DNA from: Lachnospiraceae bacterium UBA3273
Lineage (GTDB): Bacteria; Bacillota; Clostridia; Lachnospirales; Lachnospiraceae
DNA length: 64,000 bases
NCBI GenBank assembly: GCA_002362385.1
Contig: DEUB01000046.1
Location: 1-64,000, forward strand
Direction: 5' to 3'
Shown: positions 7,687 through 16,887 of the stretch, one piece after another
How the letters are laid out: each line of letters opens with the position of its first letter
Position numbering within the stretch: the first letter of the stretch is position 1
Position numbers and translations under genes: made by a program
The notes under the pieces: generated by a model
Told to the model about the DNA's origin: nothing
Databases searched by the model: none
What the model saw: only the letters and a program-made list of their open reading frames with translations

Positions 7687-9279
7687 CTAATAAGCGCTTA
7701 CCTTGATCTCTCCTTTTTCCCGGATAAATCGGCAGTATGTGGCAACGCTCTTTAATACCATGGATGCGTCTCCGATGGTAATCTTGGTCCCTTCATATAC
7801 GTCTCCCGAAACACGCACACATGCCTGCCTCTGACCCTGGAGCTGTTCATCTAACTGGAGCAGTTCTGCCTGAAGCTCCTTTAAGCGTTCCATCTGTTGT
7901 TTATTGGTAATTGCAAGGGTCTGGATATACTGCAGCTGTTCAGGGGGATAAGTCTCCCCTCTCCGTATCTTCTGGGTGGCACTAAGGAGTATGGGCTGGA
8001 TATTTTTTAAATTGGCTGTGATCTTCATGGTCTCCTTTTGCAGTTCCTGATAACGGATCTTATCCGCCGGATCCACTCCTACCTCCACCTGGGTATCAGA
8101 CCCCATAGGGGAACCCAATGTCTTGCAGCTGACTCTCTCTGTAGCCCTTATCATCCCTCCGGCAATAATTCCTTTTCTGCCATCCACACGTATTTCCGTC
8201 CGGGCGTTTACCTTGCTGTGCAGAAGGGATTCGCTTTCAATATATTCTCCCGACGTGATCGTTGCGTTTTCGGCATATTTTAAAATAATGCGTCCCTTGG
8301 CATTTAAGATGCCCTTTCCCATGCCGTTCATACCTCTGGCAATAATAATATCTCCATCCGTTTCAACCACGGCGCCTTCCACCACGCCCCTGATCTCCAC
8401 GTTGCCTTTCGCCTTAATGGAAAAACCGGTCTGTACATTTCCCTTGACCAGAACGCTTCCGTTGGATTCGATATTTCCGGTAGCAGGACCTACATTTTCT
8501 ACCTCATAAACGTCCGAAACAACAACTTCGTCGAAGGAGAGGCATACATGCCCGTTTACCTTGGATGTGAGCACACAGCCATCCTCTGATACATCGATAT
8601 TTTTGCCGAACTTTAACCCCAGATGCTTTACTTTTCTGGGCTGGACAGGTGCGCCGTAAACATCGCATCCCTTCTCGCCAAGCACCTCTTTGTAAAGCTT
8701 TGCAAGAACGTCTCCGACCTTACAGTGATTAATGGTATCCAGATGAAAAAAATCTACCGAACCGTCTTCGTTCCTTTTCGGCTTTGCGCTTAAGTCCGTG
8801 TTAAAATAATATTCGATCCGGGCATCTTTTCCCTGGACTGCCTCCCTGCCCCTGGCTATTACAATATCCTCGCAATAATTTCTTTTGGTAAGATAGGCCT
8901 CGATCGCTTCCTCATCGATGCCGTAAACGATCTTTAACAGTTTCAGGTCGCTTATGATATCTTCTTTTCCTGCATAAGAAACCCCGCTGCTGCTGGGAGG
9001 ATAGAAACGCACGACGGCTTCCATCTTATCCTCCGTTACCTTCAGCTGAAAAGTCTCCTGTGCCGACAGCCCCACCTGTATGGAAACGGGAACGACAACC
9101 TCCTCGGAGAGATGTTCCACCGCCTGATACAAAGGCTTGGCATCAGCAATTTCTATATTCTTTGACCGCAGATATTCCATAAGCTTGGCAAAGTCCAGCT
9201 TTGCCCCGCCTTCTGACTCCGGCACCAGCTTGACCGCCGTGCCTTTCATACTTGTAATGATTTGAAAATAGGCATTCAT
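7687..9279 (-). CDS. fapA: FapA-family (DUF342) protein
   Basis: FapA-family protein (flagellar assembly protein A, DUF342), 530 residues, with GGAGG seven bases before ATG. The N-terminal third carries the family head (YGIDEEAIEAYLTKRNY, IARGREAVQGKDARIEYYF). The centre is a polymer-forming beta-helix of short Gly/Val-rich turns (GNIESNGSVLVKGNVQTGF, KGNVEIRGVVEGAVV). A coiled coil at about 405-470 precedes a short C-terminal strand domain. It is cytoplasmic. In Vibrio FapA acts in localising flagellar proteins; in Firmicutes the role is less clear. It lies directly after the flagellar sigma factor gene. Confidence 0.85.
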   Translation of the reverse strand: MNAYFQIITSMKGTAVKLVPESEGGAKLDFAKLMEYLRSKNIEIADAKPLYQAVEHLSEEVVVPVSIQVGLSAQETFQLKVTEDKMEAVVRFYPPSSSGVSYAGKEDIISDLKLLKIVYGIDEEAIEAYLTKRNYCEDIVIARGREAVQGKDARIEYYFNTDLSAKPKRNEDGSVDFFHLDTINHCKVGDVLAKLYKEVLGEKGCDVYGAPVQPRKVKHLGLKFGKNIDVSEDGCVLTSKVNGHVCLSFDEVVVSDVYEVENVGPATGNIESNGSVLVKGNVQTGFSIKAKGNVEIRGVVEGAVVETDGDIIIARGMNGMGKGILNAKGRIILKYAENATITSGEYIESESLLHSKVNARTEIRVDGRKGIIAGGMIRATERVSCKTLGSPMGSDTQVEVGVDPADKIRYQELQKETMKITANLKNIQPILLSATQKIRRGETYPPEQLQYIQTLAITNKQQMERLKELQAELLQLDEQLQGQRQACVRVSGDVYEGTKITIGDASMVLKSVATYCRFIREKGEIKVSAY

Positions 9280-9294
9280 ATTTATACCTCCGCA

Positions 9295-10065
9295 CTACCG
9301 GTCCGAAAGTATCCCCATATACTCGCCAAGTTTTGACTTCATTTTTGATAATGCCTTTGTATGAAGCTGGGATACGCGGGATTCCGAGACTTCCAAAATG
9401 TAACTGATCTCTTTTAAGGTCAGATCCTCATAATAGTATAGCAAAACAACTTTTCTTTCTTTTTCTGTAAGAATATCCAGCGATTCCCTCAATTTTTCCT
9501 TTAATTCCTCTCTTTCCGCCACCTCTTCCGGTATTTCAAATTGAGAAGATACACTTTTTTCCCCTTTCAGCTCTGGTCCGCCCTGCTCTATGTATTCATT
9601 GAGGCTGACCACACCTGTAATCTTCATCTGCGACTGCCAGTCAGTATACTCATCTCCGGAAATGCCAAGTCCCCTGGCAATCTCCTCGTCTGTAACGCTT
9701 CTGCCCGTAGTCGTTTCAATCTCTTTCATGACAGCATCGATTTTTTTCTGTCTCTGCCTGATAGTTCTGGGGATCCAGTCCATTTTACGGATCTGGTCAA
9801 GGATTGCCCCTCTGATCCTAAGGCTTGCATAGGTCTCAAACTTCACATCCTTGCAGGTATCAAACTTGTCAATGGCATCGATCAATCCGAAAACGCCATA
9901 ACCTACAAGGTCATCATATTCCACATTATAGCCCAGATACATACTGAGCCTTCCTGCTACAAGCTTAACCAAGGGTGCATATTCCAATATGATTTTTTCC
10001 CGTAGGTCCTGGCTTTTTAAGCGCTGATAATCCTGCCAAAGCCGTTTTCTTCCTGCCTCATCCAT
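9295..10065 (-). CDS. fliA: Flagellar sigma factor (sigma-28 / SigD / FliA)
   Basis: Sigma-70 family, FliA/WhiG type, 256 residues; directs RNA polymerase to late flagellar, motor and chemotaxis genes. Region 2 contains YDDLVGYGVFGLIDAIDKFD, region 3 the RRQKKIDAV and VSLNEYI segments typical of FliA, and region 4 a helix-turn-helix LTLKEISYILEVSESRVSQ. ATG at 10065 is chosen since GGAGG lies seven bases upstream; an in-frame ATG at 10080 would overlap that site. Position inside the fla/che operon, just before fapA and the SwrB-like gene, matches sigD of Bacillus. Target promoters are probably mainly outside the window; I saw no clear sigma-28 boxes here. Confidence 0.93.
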   Translation of the reverse strand: MDEAGRKRLWQDYQRLKSQDLREKIILEYAPLVKLVAGRLSMYLGYNVEYDDLVGYGVFGLIDAIDKFDTCKDVKFETYASLRIRGAILDQIRKMDWIPRTIRQRQKKIDAVMKEIETTTGRSVTDEEIARGLGISGDEYTDWQSQMKITGVVSLNEYIEQGGPELKGEKSVSSQFEIPEEVAEREELKEKLRESLDILTEKERKVVLLYYYEDLTLKEISYILEVSESRVSQLHTKALSKMKSKLGEYMGILSDR

Positions 10066-10103
10066 AAATAACCTCCGCAAAATAACTATTTCCCGTCAAA
10101 GCT

Positions 10104-10427
10104 CTAGTCCTCCTGCTCCTCTGACGGATTTTCCGTATTTTGTTTGCCGTCTTCTTCATTCCCCGGCTCTTCGTTCCTGTTTTCTTTCTCTTTTTCTTCC
10201 GCTTCTTTTATTTCTGCTTCTTTTGCTTTCTTTTCCGCCTCTTCTATCTGTTCGTCAAAAAGGTTTAACGTTTTCTGGACAACAACTCCCAGAGCATAAA
10301 ACACGACCAAGGCTCCCAAAAGCGTCCAGAGCATCCTTGTCAGTTCATAATCCTTTATATACGTGATAATGCTGGTTATGGCCCCCGCCACCAGCATAAG
10401 AAATATGGGAATCATCCTTCTTTTCAT
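10104..10427 (-). CDS. Small two-helix membrane protein with charged tail
   Basis: 107 residues. Two membrane helices (about 5-23 and 31-52) are followed by a cytoplasmic tail that is almost entirely Glu/Lys/Asn (LFDEQIEEAEKKAKEAEIKE onward). I do not recognise a family. The tail is low complexity and may form a single charged helix. It lies three bases after cheD and 38 bases before fliA, so it is co-transcribed with the chemotaxis genes. Proteins of this layout are often seen in clostridial fla/che operons, but the function is unknown. Confidence 0.6.
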   Translation of the reverse strand: MKRRMIPIFLMLVAGAITSIITYIKDYELTRMLWTLLGALVVFYALGVVVQKTLNLFDEQIEEAEKKAKEAEIKEAEEKEKENRNEEPGNEEDGKQNTENPSEEQED

Positions 10428-10430
10428 ACT

Positions 10431-10916
10431 TTAGATCACTTTCTCCGGTTTTCCGATTGCCTTAATTACAAAATCCCCCGTCTCCGGGTAAAATATTACG
10501 GTACGACCGTAATTCAATCCTGTATCGCTGGCAAGGATCGGGATCCTCATCTGTAAAAGCTTTGCCCTGACCGCTTCCACATTCCGTTCGCCGACCTTTA
10601 CGGCATTTGCACGGCCCTGGGCTCCAAACATCTGGGCTCCTCCTGCAATTTTTGCCACCAGTCTGACCCTTAAAGCCCCTGCAGCCACAAGCTGTCTGAC
10701 CAGTTCCTCTATACCCGTGTCTGCAAATTTAGGTATATTGGAGTTGTCTCTGATCGCTGTGCTGTCCGGCAGCATGATATGCGCCAGTCCTCCGATTTTT
10801 GTCAACGGATCCCTGATAGCGATTCCCACGCAGGATCCCAGTCCCAATGTAGTAACCCCATCGGGACTCTTACATATTTTTAAATCTGCCATTCCTACTT
10901 TAATAATCTCACTCAT
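10431..10916 (-). CDS. cheD: Chemoreceptor glutamine deamidase CheD
   Basis: CheD deamidates glutamines on chemoreceptors and binds CheC. 161 residues. The catalytic Cys29 in LGLGSCVGI and His46 in GGLAHIMLP are spaced as in known CheD proteins. ATG at 10916 is preferred because MSEIIKVGMADLK is the usual start; a GTG at 10922 that overlaps the cheC stop (GTGA) is the alternative, and neither has a strong ribosome site, so translation is probably coupled to cheC. The cheC-cheD pair supports the Bacillus/Thermotoga-type adaptation system. Confidence 0.93.
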   Translation of the reverse strand: MSEIIKVGMADLKICKSPDGVTTLGLGSCVGIAIRDPLTKIGGLAHIMLPDSTAIRDNSNIPKFADTGIEELVRQLVAAGALRVRLVAKIAGGAQMFGAQGRANAVKVGERNVEAVRAKLLQMRIPILASDTGLNYGRTVIFYPETGDFVIKAIGKPEKVI

Positions 10917-10918
10917 AA

Positions 10919-11530
10919 TCACATGCCTATAGCGGTTAATATTTTATCGTAAGACTCCAGATCCGGAATCAAGATAAAATACCCGTCCAAACTAACGTCA
11001 TCAGTAAACTGCGTCTGAATCAGCAGTATCTTGTCTCCCAGTTCCCCAAATTCAATAGCCGGCACACTTAAGATGGCTCCGGCCATATCAATGCTCAAAT
11101 CCGGCACTGACGGTACGATCATCATATTAGTCAGTACGGACAGAGAGTTTAAATACGATCCGACAATAATATTGCCTATTTCCTTTAAGGCCGAAAGTTC
11201 CATTTCCGAAAACGGTCCTTCCTGGTTTTCAGGCATCTGCATCAGCTTTGCCACAAGGGTATGTGCCGCCTTTTCTTCTAAAAGGAACATCATGCTTCCG
11301 GTTATGTCGCCTTCCACCAGCAGGTATACCCCTGCCATGATCTGTTCCTCTCCGCCCATGGCCTGACCCACTTCCTGAAAATCAAGCAGCCTGACCTGCG
11401 GAACCTTCATATCCACTTTGCATTGGATCATCTGTGCCAAAGCTGTAGTGGCGTTTCCCGCCCCGATATTTCCCAATTCTTTCAATACGTCAAAATACTG
11501 TTCGGAATCATTTAAATTAAAATTCTCCAT
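10919..11530 (-). CDS. cheC: CheY-P phosphatase CheC
   Basis: 203 residues. CheC removes phosphate from CheY-P and, with CheD, tunes receptor modification. Two copies of the phosphatase helix are visible: LKELGNIGAGNATTAL near the N-terminus and LKEIGNIIVGSYLNSL in the middle, each with the Glu and Asn of the ExxN motif. Hydrophobic strands between them fit the CheC/CheX fold. It lies between cheW and cheD and overlaps the GTG alternative start of cheD. FliY, also in this operon, is a second phosphatase of the same family. Confidence 0.93.
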   Translation of the reverse strand: MENFNLNDSEQYFDVLKELGNIGAGNATTALAQMIQCKVDMKVPQVRLLDFQEVGQAMGGEEQIMAGVYLLVEGDITGSMMFLLEEKAAHTLVAKLMQMPENQEGPFSEMELSALKEIGNIIVGSYLNSLSVLTNMMIVPSVPDLSIDMAGAILSVPAIEFGELGDKILLIQTQFTDDVSLDGYFILIPDLESYDKILTAIGM

Positions 11531-11538
11531 ATCCCTTC

Positions 11539-12012
11539 CTATTCCGGCTTATTAATCTGCCTTTCCTTCTCTGCGAACACCAGATTCATGTCCAAAAGAG
11601 AAATCAGTTCTCCCTTGTCCTTTCCCACGCCTGACAGATAATTTGCCTTTTCTTCCCCCGAATCATAGGCAACCTTCTCTATCTGGGACGTCTCCAGCGT
11701 CACAACTTCCTTTACTTCGTCTACCAGCATACCGATGATCTCGCCGTTATCAAGCCTGATGATGATGATACGGGTCTTTTTGGTTATGGTATCTTCCACA
11801 AGACCCATTTTTAAGCGGATACTTACGACCGGTATGACTTCGCCCCTTAAATTAATGACCCCTTTTATATAACTTTGTACCTTTGGCACTCTGGTTATTC
11901 TCTGCATACGGACAATATTGTCAATATATTTGATATCGATACCGTATTGCTCATCGCCGAATTTTACTACGATATACTGGATTCTTTCCTGTGCATTGCT
12001 TAATTCTTCCAT
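11539..12012 (-). CDS. cheW: Chemotaxis adaptor CheW
   Basis: CheW couples chemoreceptors to the CheA kinase in the receptor array. 157 residues of CheW fold: IQYIVVKFGDEQYGIDIKYI, VIPVVSIRLKMGL, TRIIIIRLDNGEIIGMLVD and GKDKGELISLLDMN. ATG at 12012 is chosen because GGGGAGGTG lies six bases upstream; an earlier in-frame ATG at 12048 overlaps cheA and has no such site. It follows the cheA stop by 13 bases. Confidence 0.93.
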   Translation of the reverse strand: MEELSNAQERIQYIVVKFGDEQYGIDIKYIDNIVRMQRITRVPKVQSYIKGVINLRGEVIPVVSIRLKMGLVEDTITKKTRIIIIRLDNGEIIGMLVDEVKEVVTLETSQIEKVAYDSGEEKANYLSGVGKDKGELISLLDMNLVFAEKERQINKPE

Positions 12013-12025
12013 CTTGACACCTCCC

Positions 12026-14116
12026 CTACAACAACGCATTCGCATCAATGATCAGTGCGATCTCGCCGTCTCCCAAAATCGTTGCACCGCTGATGACCTT
12101 GCTCTTGTTAATGTATTTGCCAAGGGATTTAATAACGATTTCCTGCTGTCCCATTAACTCGTCTACAACAAGTCCGCCTAACTGATCCCCCTTCTTGACA
12201 ATGGCTACGACCAGATTATCGTCCGGTCCCTTTGTCGACGCTATATCCAGCACCTCGTTCAACCGAATAAGCGGTATGACGTCGCCCCTTAAGTTGATTA
12301 CCTCTTCATTCTGCACGAATTTTATCTCATCGGGAGAAATATCCTCTATGGTCTGTATGGAGCCCAATGAGATCGCATATTTTTCGCCTCCCACTTCTAC
12401 CATCAGCGCCTGGATGATCGCTAAGGTAAGGGGCAGTCTTATAATAAACGTACTGCCTTCTCCCAGCTTGGTCTTTACCTCTACCTCTCCGCTCAAGGAC
12501 TCGATTTTGGATTTGACCACATCTAAGCCGACGCCTCTTCCCGAAACATCGGATACCTTTTTGGCAGTAGAAAAACTGGGAAGGAACAATAATCCGATTG
12601 CGTCCTTATCGCTCATGTTTTCGGCCTGGTCTGGCGTGATCGTGCCTCTCTCTATAGCCTTTGCCTTTACAGCCTCCACATCGATACCGTTACCGTCATC
12701 CCTTACTTCAATGACTACGTTGTTTCCGTCCTGATAAGCATCCAGATAAATGGACCCCACTTCCGGCTTTCCTCTCTCAAGCCTTACCTCGGCCGATTCC
12801 AGACCGTGGTCGGCGGAATTACGCAAAAGGTGCATCAGCGGATCGCCGATCTCATCCACCACGGTACGGTCTAATTCCGTCTCTTCGCCGCTCATGAACA
12901 GCTGCATTTTCTTATCCAGCTTCTTGGACAGATCCCTGATCATCTTGGGGAACTTCTGTACAACGGTTTCAATGGGCACCATCCTTACCTTCATAACGGA
13001 TTCATGAAGATTGGTGGTCACGCTTTCCAGATACTCTATAGGCTCGTTTACCGCGCTGTTTGCCGTAATGCCTTCCGTATTGGCCGCCGACACCAGGGAG
13101 TTCTTGGCAATGATAAGCTCGCTGACCAGATTCATCAGCACATCCAGCTTTTCAATATCCACACGGACCGTTCTGTTTACAACGGGTTTGGCATTTTTGG
13201 TCTTATCCGTCTTTGCGGGAGCATTTCCGCCTGAAGAGGCAGCCAAAGCCGTCGCAGAAGCAGCCGCCGGCTTCTCTTCCGTTTCCTGGACCGCCTTCCT
13301 CTCCCCTCCTGCGCCTGCTTCCACTTCCATCAGGGAAATATAACAGCTCTCGATCTCAGATACGTTCATAACGGCCTTTTTAACCGTTTCTGTATCGGAT
13401 TCGGTAATAAAGACCACACTGAAATCAAACTCAAACTTCTCATCCTCAATATCCTGGGCACTGGGACTTGAAACAATGGTTTCCCCTAATTCTTCCAAAG
13501 CCTTATATACGAGAAAAGCCCTCGCCGCCTTCAGAATACAGCTTTCCTGTATGTAAACGGTAATTCCCATAACGTTCTTGCCCTGGTTGACCGCTTCGCC
13601 CATGACCAGCTTTTCGGTGTCATCCAGCTTAATATCCCGCCATTTTTCCTTGGACGCATCATTTTCTTCAGCGGCAGACGCTTCCTTGCTCTCAGCTTTT
13701 GCCGGGGATGCCGGCGTTTCCGCTTTGCCTCCCAAAGACGACAGGATCTGGTTTAACGCCTTGATCAAATGTTCATTGTCATTTGTTCCTTCATCAGATG
13801 TATTCTGAATATTCTCGGTATATTCCTCCAGAGCATCCAGACACTGGAACAGCACATCGATCATATTGCCGTCGGCTTTAATGGTCCCGTTGCGGACTTC
13901 CGAAAACACGTTTTCCATATCATGGGTCAGCGTCTGCATCCTCTTATATCCCATGGTTCCTGCCATACCCTTTAAAGTATGGGCCGCACGGAAAATCTCG
14001 TTTATGGTATCCATATTTTCTGGATCCTGTTCCAGGCTCATAAGCTGATCGCTTAAACTTTGTAAATGCTCCTTTGTTTCATCGAGAAAAATCTCCAGAT
14101 ATTGACTAACGTCCAT
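12026..14116 (-). CDS. cheA: Chemotaxis histidine kinase CheA
   Basis: 696 residues, the normal length. Domains in order: P1 phosphotransfer (1-105) with phospho-acceptor His46 in FRAAHTLKGMAG; an Ala/Glu linker; P2, the CheY/CheB-binding domain (about 170-275, VMGITVYIQESC); an Ala-rich linker; P3 dimerisation (about 310-375, VRVDIEKLDVLMNLVSELI); P4 kinase, with the N box LMHLLRNSADHGLES, G1 box VRDDGNGID and G2 box SDVSGRGVGLDVVK; and P5, the CheW-like regulatory domain, ending at residue 696. All catalytic boxes are present. The start overlaps the cheB stop by eleven bases, indicating coupled translation. Confidence 0.97.
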   Translation of the reverse strand: MDVSQYLEIFLDETKEHLQSLSDQLMSLEQDPENMDTINEIFRAAHTLKGMAGTMGYKRMQTLTHDMENVFSEVRNGTIKADGNMIDVLFQCLDALEEYTENIQNTSDEGTNDNEHLIKALNQILSSLGGKAETPASPAKAESKEASAAEENDASKEKWRDIKLDDTEKLVMGEAVNQGKNVMGITVYIQESCILKAARAFLVYKALEELGETIVSSPSAQDIEDEKFEFDFSVVFITESDTETVKKAVMNVSEIESCYISLMEVEAGAGGERKAVQETEEKPAAASATALAASSGGNAPAKTDKTKNAKPVVNRTVRVDIEKLDVLMNLVSELIIAKNSLVSAANTEGITANSAVNEPIEYLESVTTNLHESVMKVRMVPIETVVQKFPKMIRDLSKKLDKKMQLFMSGEETELDRTVVDEIGDPLMHLLRNSADHGLESAEVRLERGKPEVGSIYLDAYQDGNNVVIEVRDDGNGIDVEAVKAKAIERGTITPDQAENMSDKDAIGLLFLPSFSTAKKVSDVSGRGVGLDVVKSKIESLSGEVEVKTKLGEGSTFIIRLPLTLAIIQALMVEVGGEKYAISLGSIQTIEDISPDEIKFVQNEEVINLRGDVIPLIRLNEVLDIASTKGPDDNLVVAIVKKGDQLGGLVVDELMGQQEIVIKSLGKYINKSKVISGATILGDGEIALIIDANALL

Positions 14117-15212
14117 CTTTGCATACCCCCACGTCTTTTATAATCGCTCCCGCCACCTCTTTGAGTGGTAGAACTTTGTTTGCAAGTCCTGCCGATACCA
14201 CACTACGAGGCATACCGTAAACGGCACAGCTGTCCTGATCTTGTGCAATAACGAATAACTCTTTATGTTTCTTCAGATTGGTTATGCCATTTTTTCCGTC
14301 CTGTCCCATTCCCGTTAAAACGACACAGGTCACATGTTCATAATCACAATCCTTTATGGATTCATACATATAATTGGCACAGGGCTTTACGCCCTCCCTT
14401 GGCGGTTTATCCAGAAATGCGATCCGGTTGCATCCTCCGGCACGGACCACGGTCATATGAATACCGCCTCTGGCAATATAGATGTTCCCTTTTTTGACCG
14501 GCATTCCTTCGGCCGCTTCCTGTACATGAAGGGGGCAGATCCCATTAAGCCTTTCTGACAATGTGGCGGTAAATCCTGCCGGCATATGCTGGACTACCAG
14601 AACAGGCGCATCCAGATTTGCCGGAAGCTTTGGCAGAACCTCCTGCAATGCCTTGGGACCTCCCGTGGAACTGGCTATGGCCACAAGCTTCTTTTGCCCG
14701 GTCTCATTTTCAAAAACAGCGACTTTTCCCAAAATCCCGTCTTTGACAGCGCCTATTTTGTCCGCTATCGCTTTCGTATGAGGGAAATGCCTGCGGGAAA
14801 CATTTCTGCCATCCTCCAAAACGACTTCCTCCAGGATCCGGATCAGACGTCCGCCGAACTTTTCTCCCTTCACATCCGAAATGCCTGCCGGCTTCCTCAA
14901 AAAGTCCACCGCCCCCAGGGAAAGCGCTTCGATGGTAATGCTTGCGTCCTCTTTTGCAAAAGAACTGATCACAACCACTTTTACGCGGATGTCCGTTTTA
15001 TTCAGTTCCTTTAAAAAGGAAATGCCGTCCATTTTGGGCATCATCAGATCCGTGATTACCAGATCATATGTATTTTTTTTTAAGAGTTCCAACGCTTCCA
15101 ACCCGTTCGTCGCCGTATCTTCCACATGAAATCTCTCATCCGAATTAATTATATCACAAAAGATTCTTCTCATGAGTGCAGAATCATCTATGACCAGTAT
15201 TTTTTTAATCAT
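14106..15212 (-). CDS. cheB: Chemotaxis methylesterase CheB
   Basis: Response-regulator methylesterase that removes methyl groups from chemoreceptors when phosphorylated by CheA. 368 residues. Receiver domain 1-120: acidic pair D9/D10, phospho-acceptor D55 (VITDLMMPKMDG), Lys in FLRKPAG. Catalytic domain from about 170: Ser182 in IASSTGGP, His209 in VVQHMPAGFT and Asp305 in GMGQDGKNG form the triad. It lies between a PilZ gene (ATGA overlap) and cheA. No cheR is in the window, so the methyltransferase must be encoded elsewhere. Confidence 0.96.
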   Translation of the reverse strand: MIKKILVIDDSALMRRIFCDIINSDERFHVEDTATNGLEALELLKKNTYDLVITDLMMPKMDGISFLKELNKTDIRVKVVVISSFAKEDASITIEALSLGAVDFLRKPAGISDVKGEKFGGRLIRILEEVVLEDGRNVSRRHFPHTKAIADKIGAVKDGILGKVAVFENETGQKKLVAIASSTGGPKALQEVLPKLPANLDAPVLVVQHMPAGFTATLSERLNGICPLHVQEAAEGMPVKKGNIYIARGGIHMTVVRAGGCNRIAFLDKPPREGVKPCANYMYESIKDCDYEHVTCVVLTGMGQDGKNGITNLKKHKELFVIAQDQDSCAVYGMPRSVVSAGLANKVLPLKEVAGAIIKDVGVCKDGR

Positions 15213-15943
15213 ATGTCACCTACACTTGTTATACGCCGCCTGCTCTTACGCTCCTCTTCAAAAATATAACGTATGATTTCTTCCCGCTGGACATTCGTGA
15301 TCAGCGTAAATTTCACGCGATGCTCATATTCTCCCCTGCGCACCTCATTTGCCTTGCTTTTCAGTATTAAGCCCACCAGCTCATAGTTTTCTTCTTTTCC
15401 GTGCATATTCAGGGTCAAACTGATAACGATCTGCGTTCCTTCCGTATATTTTACCGGCGCCACGAACCGTATTCCCCCGCCGCTGATGTCCACAATATTT
15501 CCTTTGGTAAGAGGGATCCCCATCCACATATGATATTTGCCTTCCTTTAACCCCTCTATCTCTTCCTCCAGAAGCTCCCTGGTCTTTACGGGGAGCGTGC
15601 AGGCATAACGGTAATATTCCCTTCTCTGGTATTTCCCCAGTGGAGAAGTCAGCTCGCACAGCAGCTTGTAAACATTGTTCTCCTTATAACGCTCCACCAC
15701 CCTGACAAAGCACTGGTACAGCCCCTTTCTTGTGTAAAAGCAAAACTGGTACTCTCCATCCACCGGCAAAAGGATCAGTTTCGTCCCGTCCATAGGCATC
15801 ATGATCTCCAGCTGTTCATCATCCAGAACGTCATATACCTGCGAAGTATATATCTTTTTGTTTTCGGTGTTTCCGCCTAAAATGGCGCCTTCAACCGCCT
15901 GTACTTCTATTTTATCTCCGGGTCTTACCAAATCTGTTAACAT
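15209..15943 (-). CDS. PilZ-domain flagellar brake protein (YcgR-like)
   Basis: 244 residues: an N-terminal YcgR-type beta domain (1-100) and a C-terminal PilZ domain. The cyclic di-GMP binding residues are present: R108 and R112 in QRREYYRY (RxxxR) and D152, S154, G157 in VDISGGGIRF (DxSxxG). On binding cyclic di-GMP, proteins of this kind act on the flagellar motor to slow swimming (YpfA/DgrA/MotI in Bacillus). Co-transcription with cheB and flhG makes a motor role likely. The 3' end overlaps cheB by ATGA. Confidence 0.88.
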   Translation of the reverse strand: MLTDLVRPGDKIEVQAVEGAILGGNTENKKIYTSQVYDVLDDEQLEIMMPMDGTKLILLPVDGEYQFCFYTRKGLYQCFVRVVERYKENNVYKLLCELTSPLGKYQRREYYRYACTLPVKTRELLEEEIEGLKEGKYHMWMGIPLTKGNIVDISGGGIRFVAPVKYTEGTQIVISLTLNMHGKEENYELVGLILKSKANEVRRGEYEHRVKFTLITNVQREEIIRYIFEEERKSRRRITSVGDI

Positions 15944-15974
15944 ATACCTTCTCCCTTATTCTATGTTTTTGCTG

Positions 15975-16877
15975 CTACTGATGAAACGGATTCTTGGAAG
16001 TCCCGATAATATGGGAAAAGAATCCCGCCATTCCTCTTATGTTTCTTTTTTCCCCTGTTTCTTCCACTTCCCCGTATATCAGTGTCTCCGCTATCCTCTG
16101 GTACGCCTTTGCCGACCTCGTCCCCGGATTCGCAAGGGACACCGGCATCTGCTGCATGACCGCCTTTGACAGATTGTTATCCTGCGGGATCGCTCCCAGA
16201 TAGGAAACCGGCAGCTTTAAATACCGCTCTACCACCGCGTTTAATTTGGTAAATAACGCCTTTCCCTCGGCTTCGCCTTCCACTTTGTTGGCAATGACCT
16301 TGATCTGAGACATTTCTCCCGAAAAACGGGGATGCCTGTTCAAAGACTTCAAAAGGGAATAGGAATCCGTAATGGAAGTAGGCTCCGGAGTAGTCACAAG
16401 AAGGATTTCCCCGCTTGCCACAAGAAACTCCAAGACCGCATCGGCAATCCCCGCACCGGTATCCACAATTACGATATCCGCAATGGAATCCAATTCCGCC
16501 AGGTTCTGCACCACGCACATCAGATAGTCCCTGCTTAGGTTGGACAGTCCTGCAATGCCCGAACCGCCCGAGATAAACCCTACCTCTCCCGGTCCCCAGG
16601 TAATGATCTCTTTGATGTTTTTTCCCTGATAGATCAAATCCCCAAGATTATGTTTGGGCACGGCGCCGAACATAACCTCAATATTTGCCAGCCCGAAATC
16701 CGCATCCAGAATAATGACTCTCTGTCCCATCTGACGGAACCAGATGGCAAGATTAATAGCCGTATTGGACTTTCCCACACCGCCCTTACCGCTTGTCACG
16801 GTAATGACTCTGGCAAGAGACTTATGCGGCTGACTGTTCATCTTTATGATATTTCTTAAGTTTTCCGCCTGATCCAT
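15975..16877 (-). CDS. flhG: Flagellar number regulator FlhG (MinD-like ATPase)
   Basis: FlhG (YlxH, FleN) is a MinD/ParA-type ATPase that sets flagellar number or placement with FlhF. 300 residues. The deviant Walker A SGKGGVGKSN is at 29-38, DADFGLANIEVMFG is the switch region, and VDTGAGIADAV matches the Walker B area. An N-terminal stretch (DQAENLRNII) resembles the activator helix that stimulates the FlhF GTPase (DQAxxLR). It follows flhF by ten bases. Membrane-targeting C-terminal helix: possible (AGFFSHIIGTSKN), not certain. Confidence 0.94.
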   Translation of the reverse strand: MDQAENLRNIIKMNSQPHKSLARVITVTSGKGGVGKSNTAINLAIWFRQMGQRVIILDADFGLANIEVMFGAVPKHNLGDLIYQGKNIKEIITWGPGEVGFISGGSGIAGLSNLSRDYLMCVVQNLAELDSIADIVIVDTGAGIADAVLEFLVASGEILLVTTPEPTSITDSYSLLKSLNRHPRFSGEMSQIKVIANKVEGEAEGKALFTKLNAVVERYLKLPVSYLGAIPQDNNLSKAVMQQMPVSLANPGTRSAKAYQRIAETLIYGEVEETGEKRNIRGMAGFFSHIIGTSKNPFHQ

Positions 16878-16887
16878 TATTTCCTCC

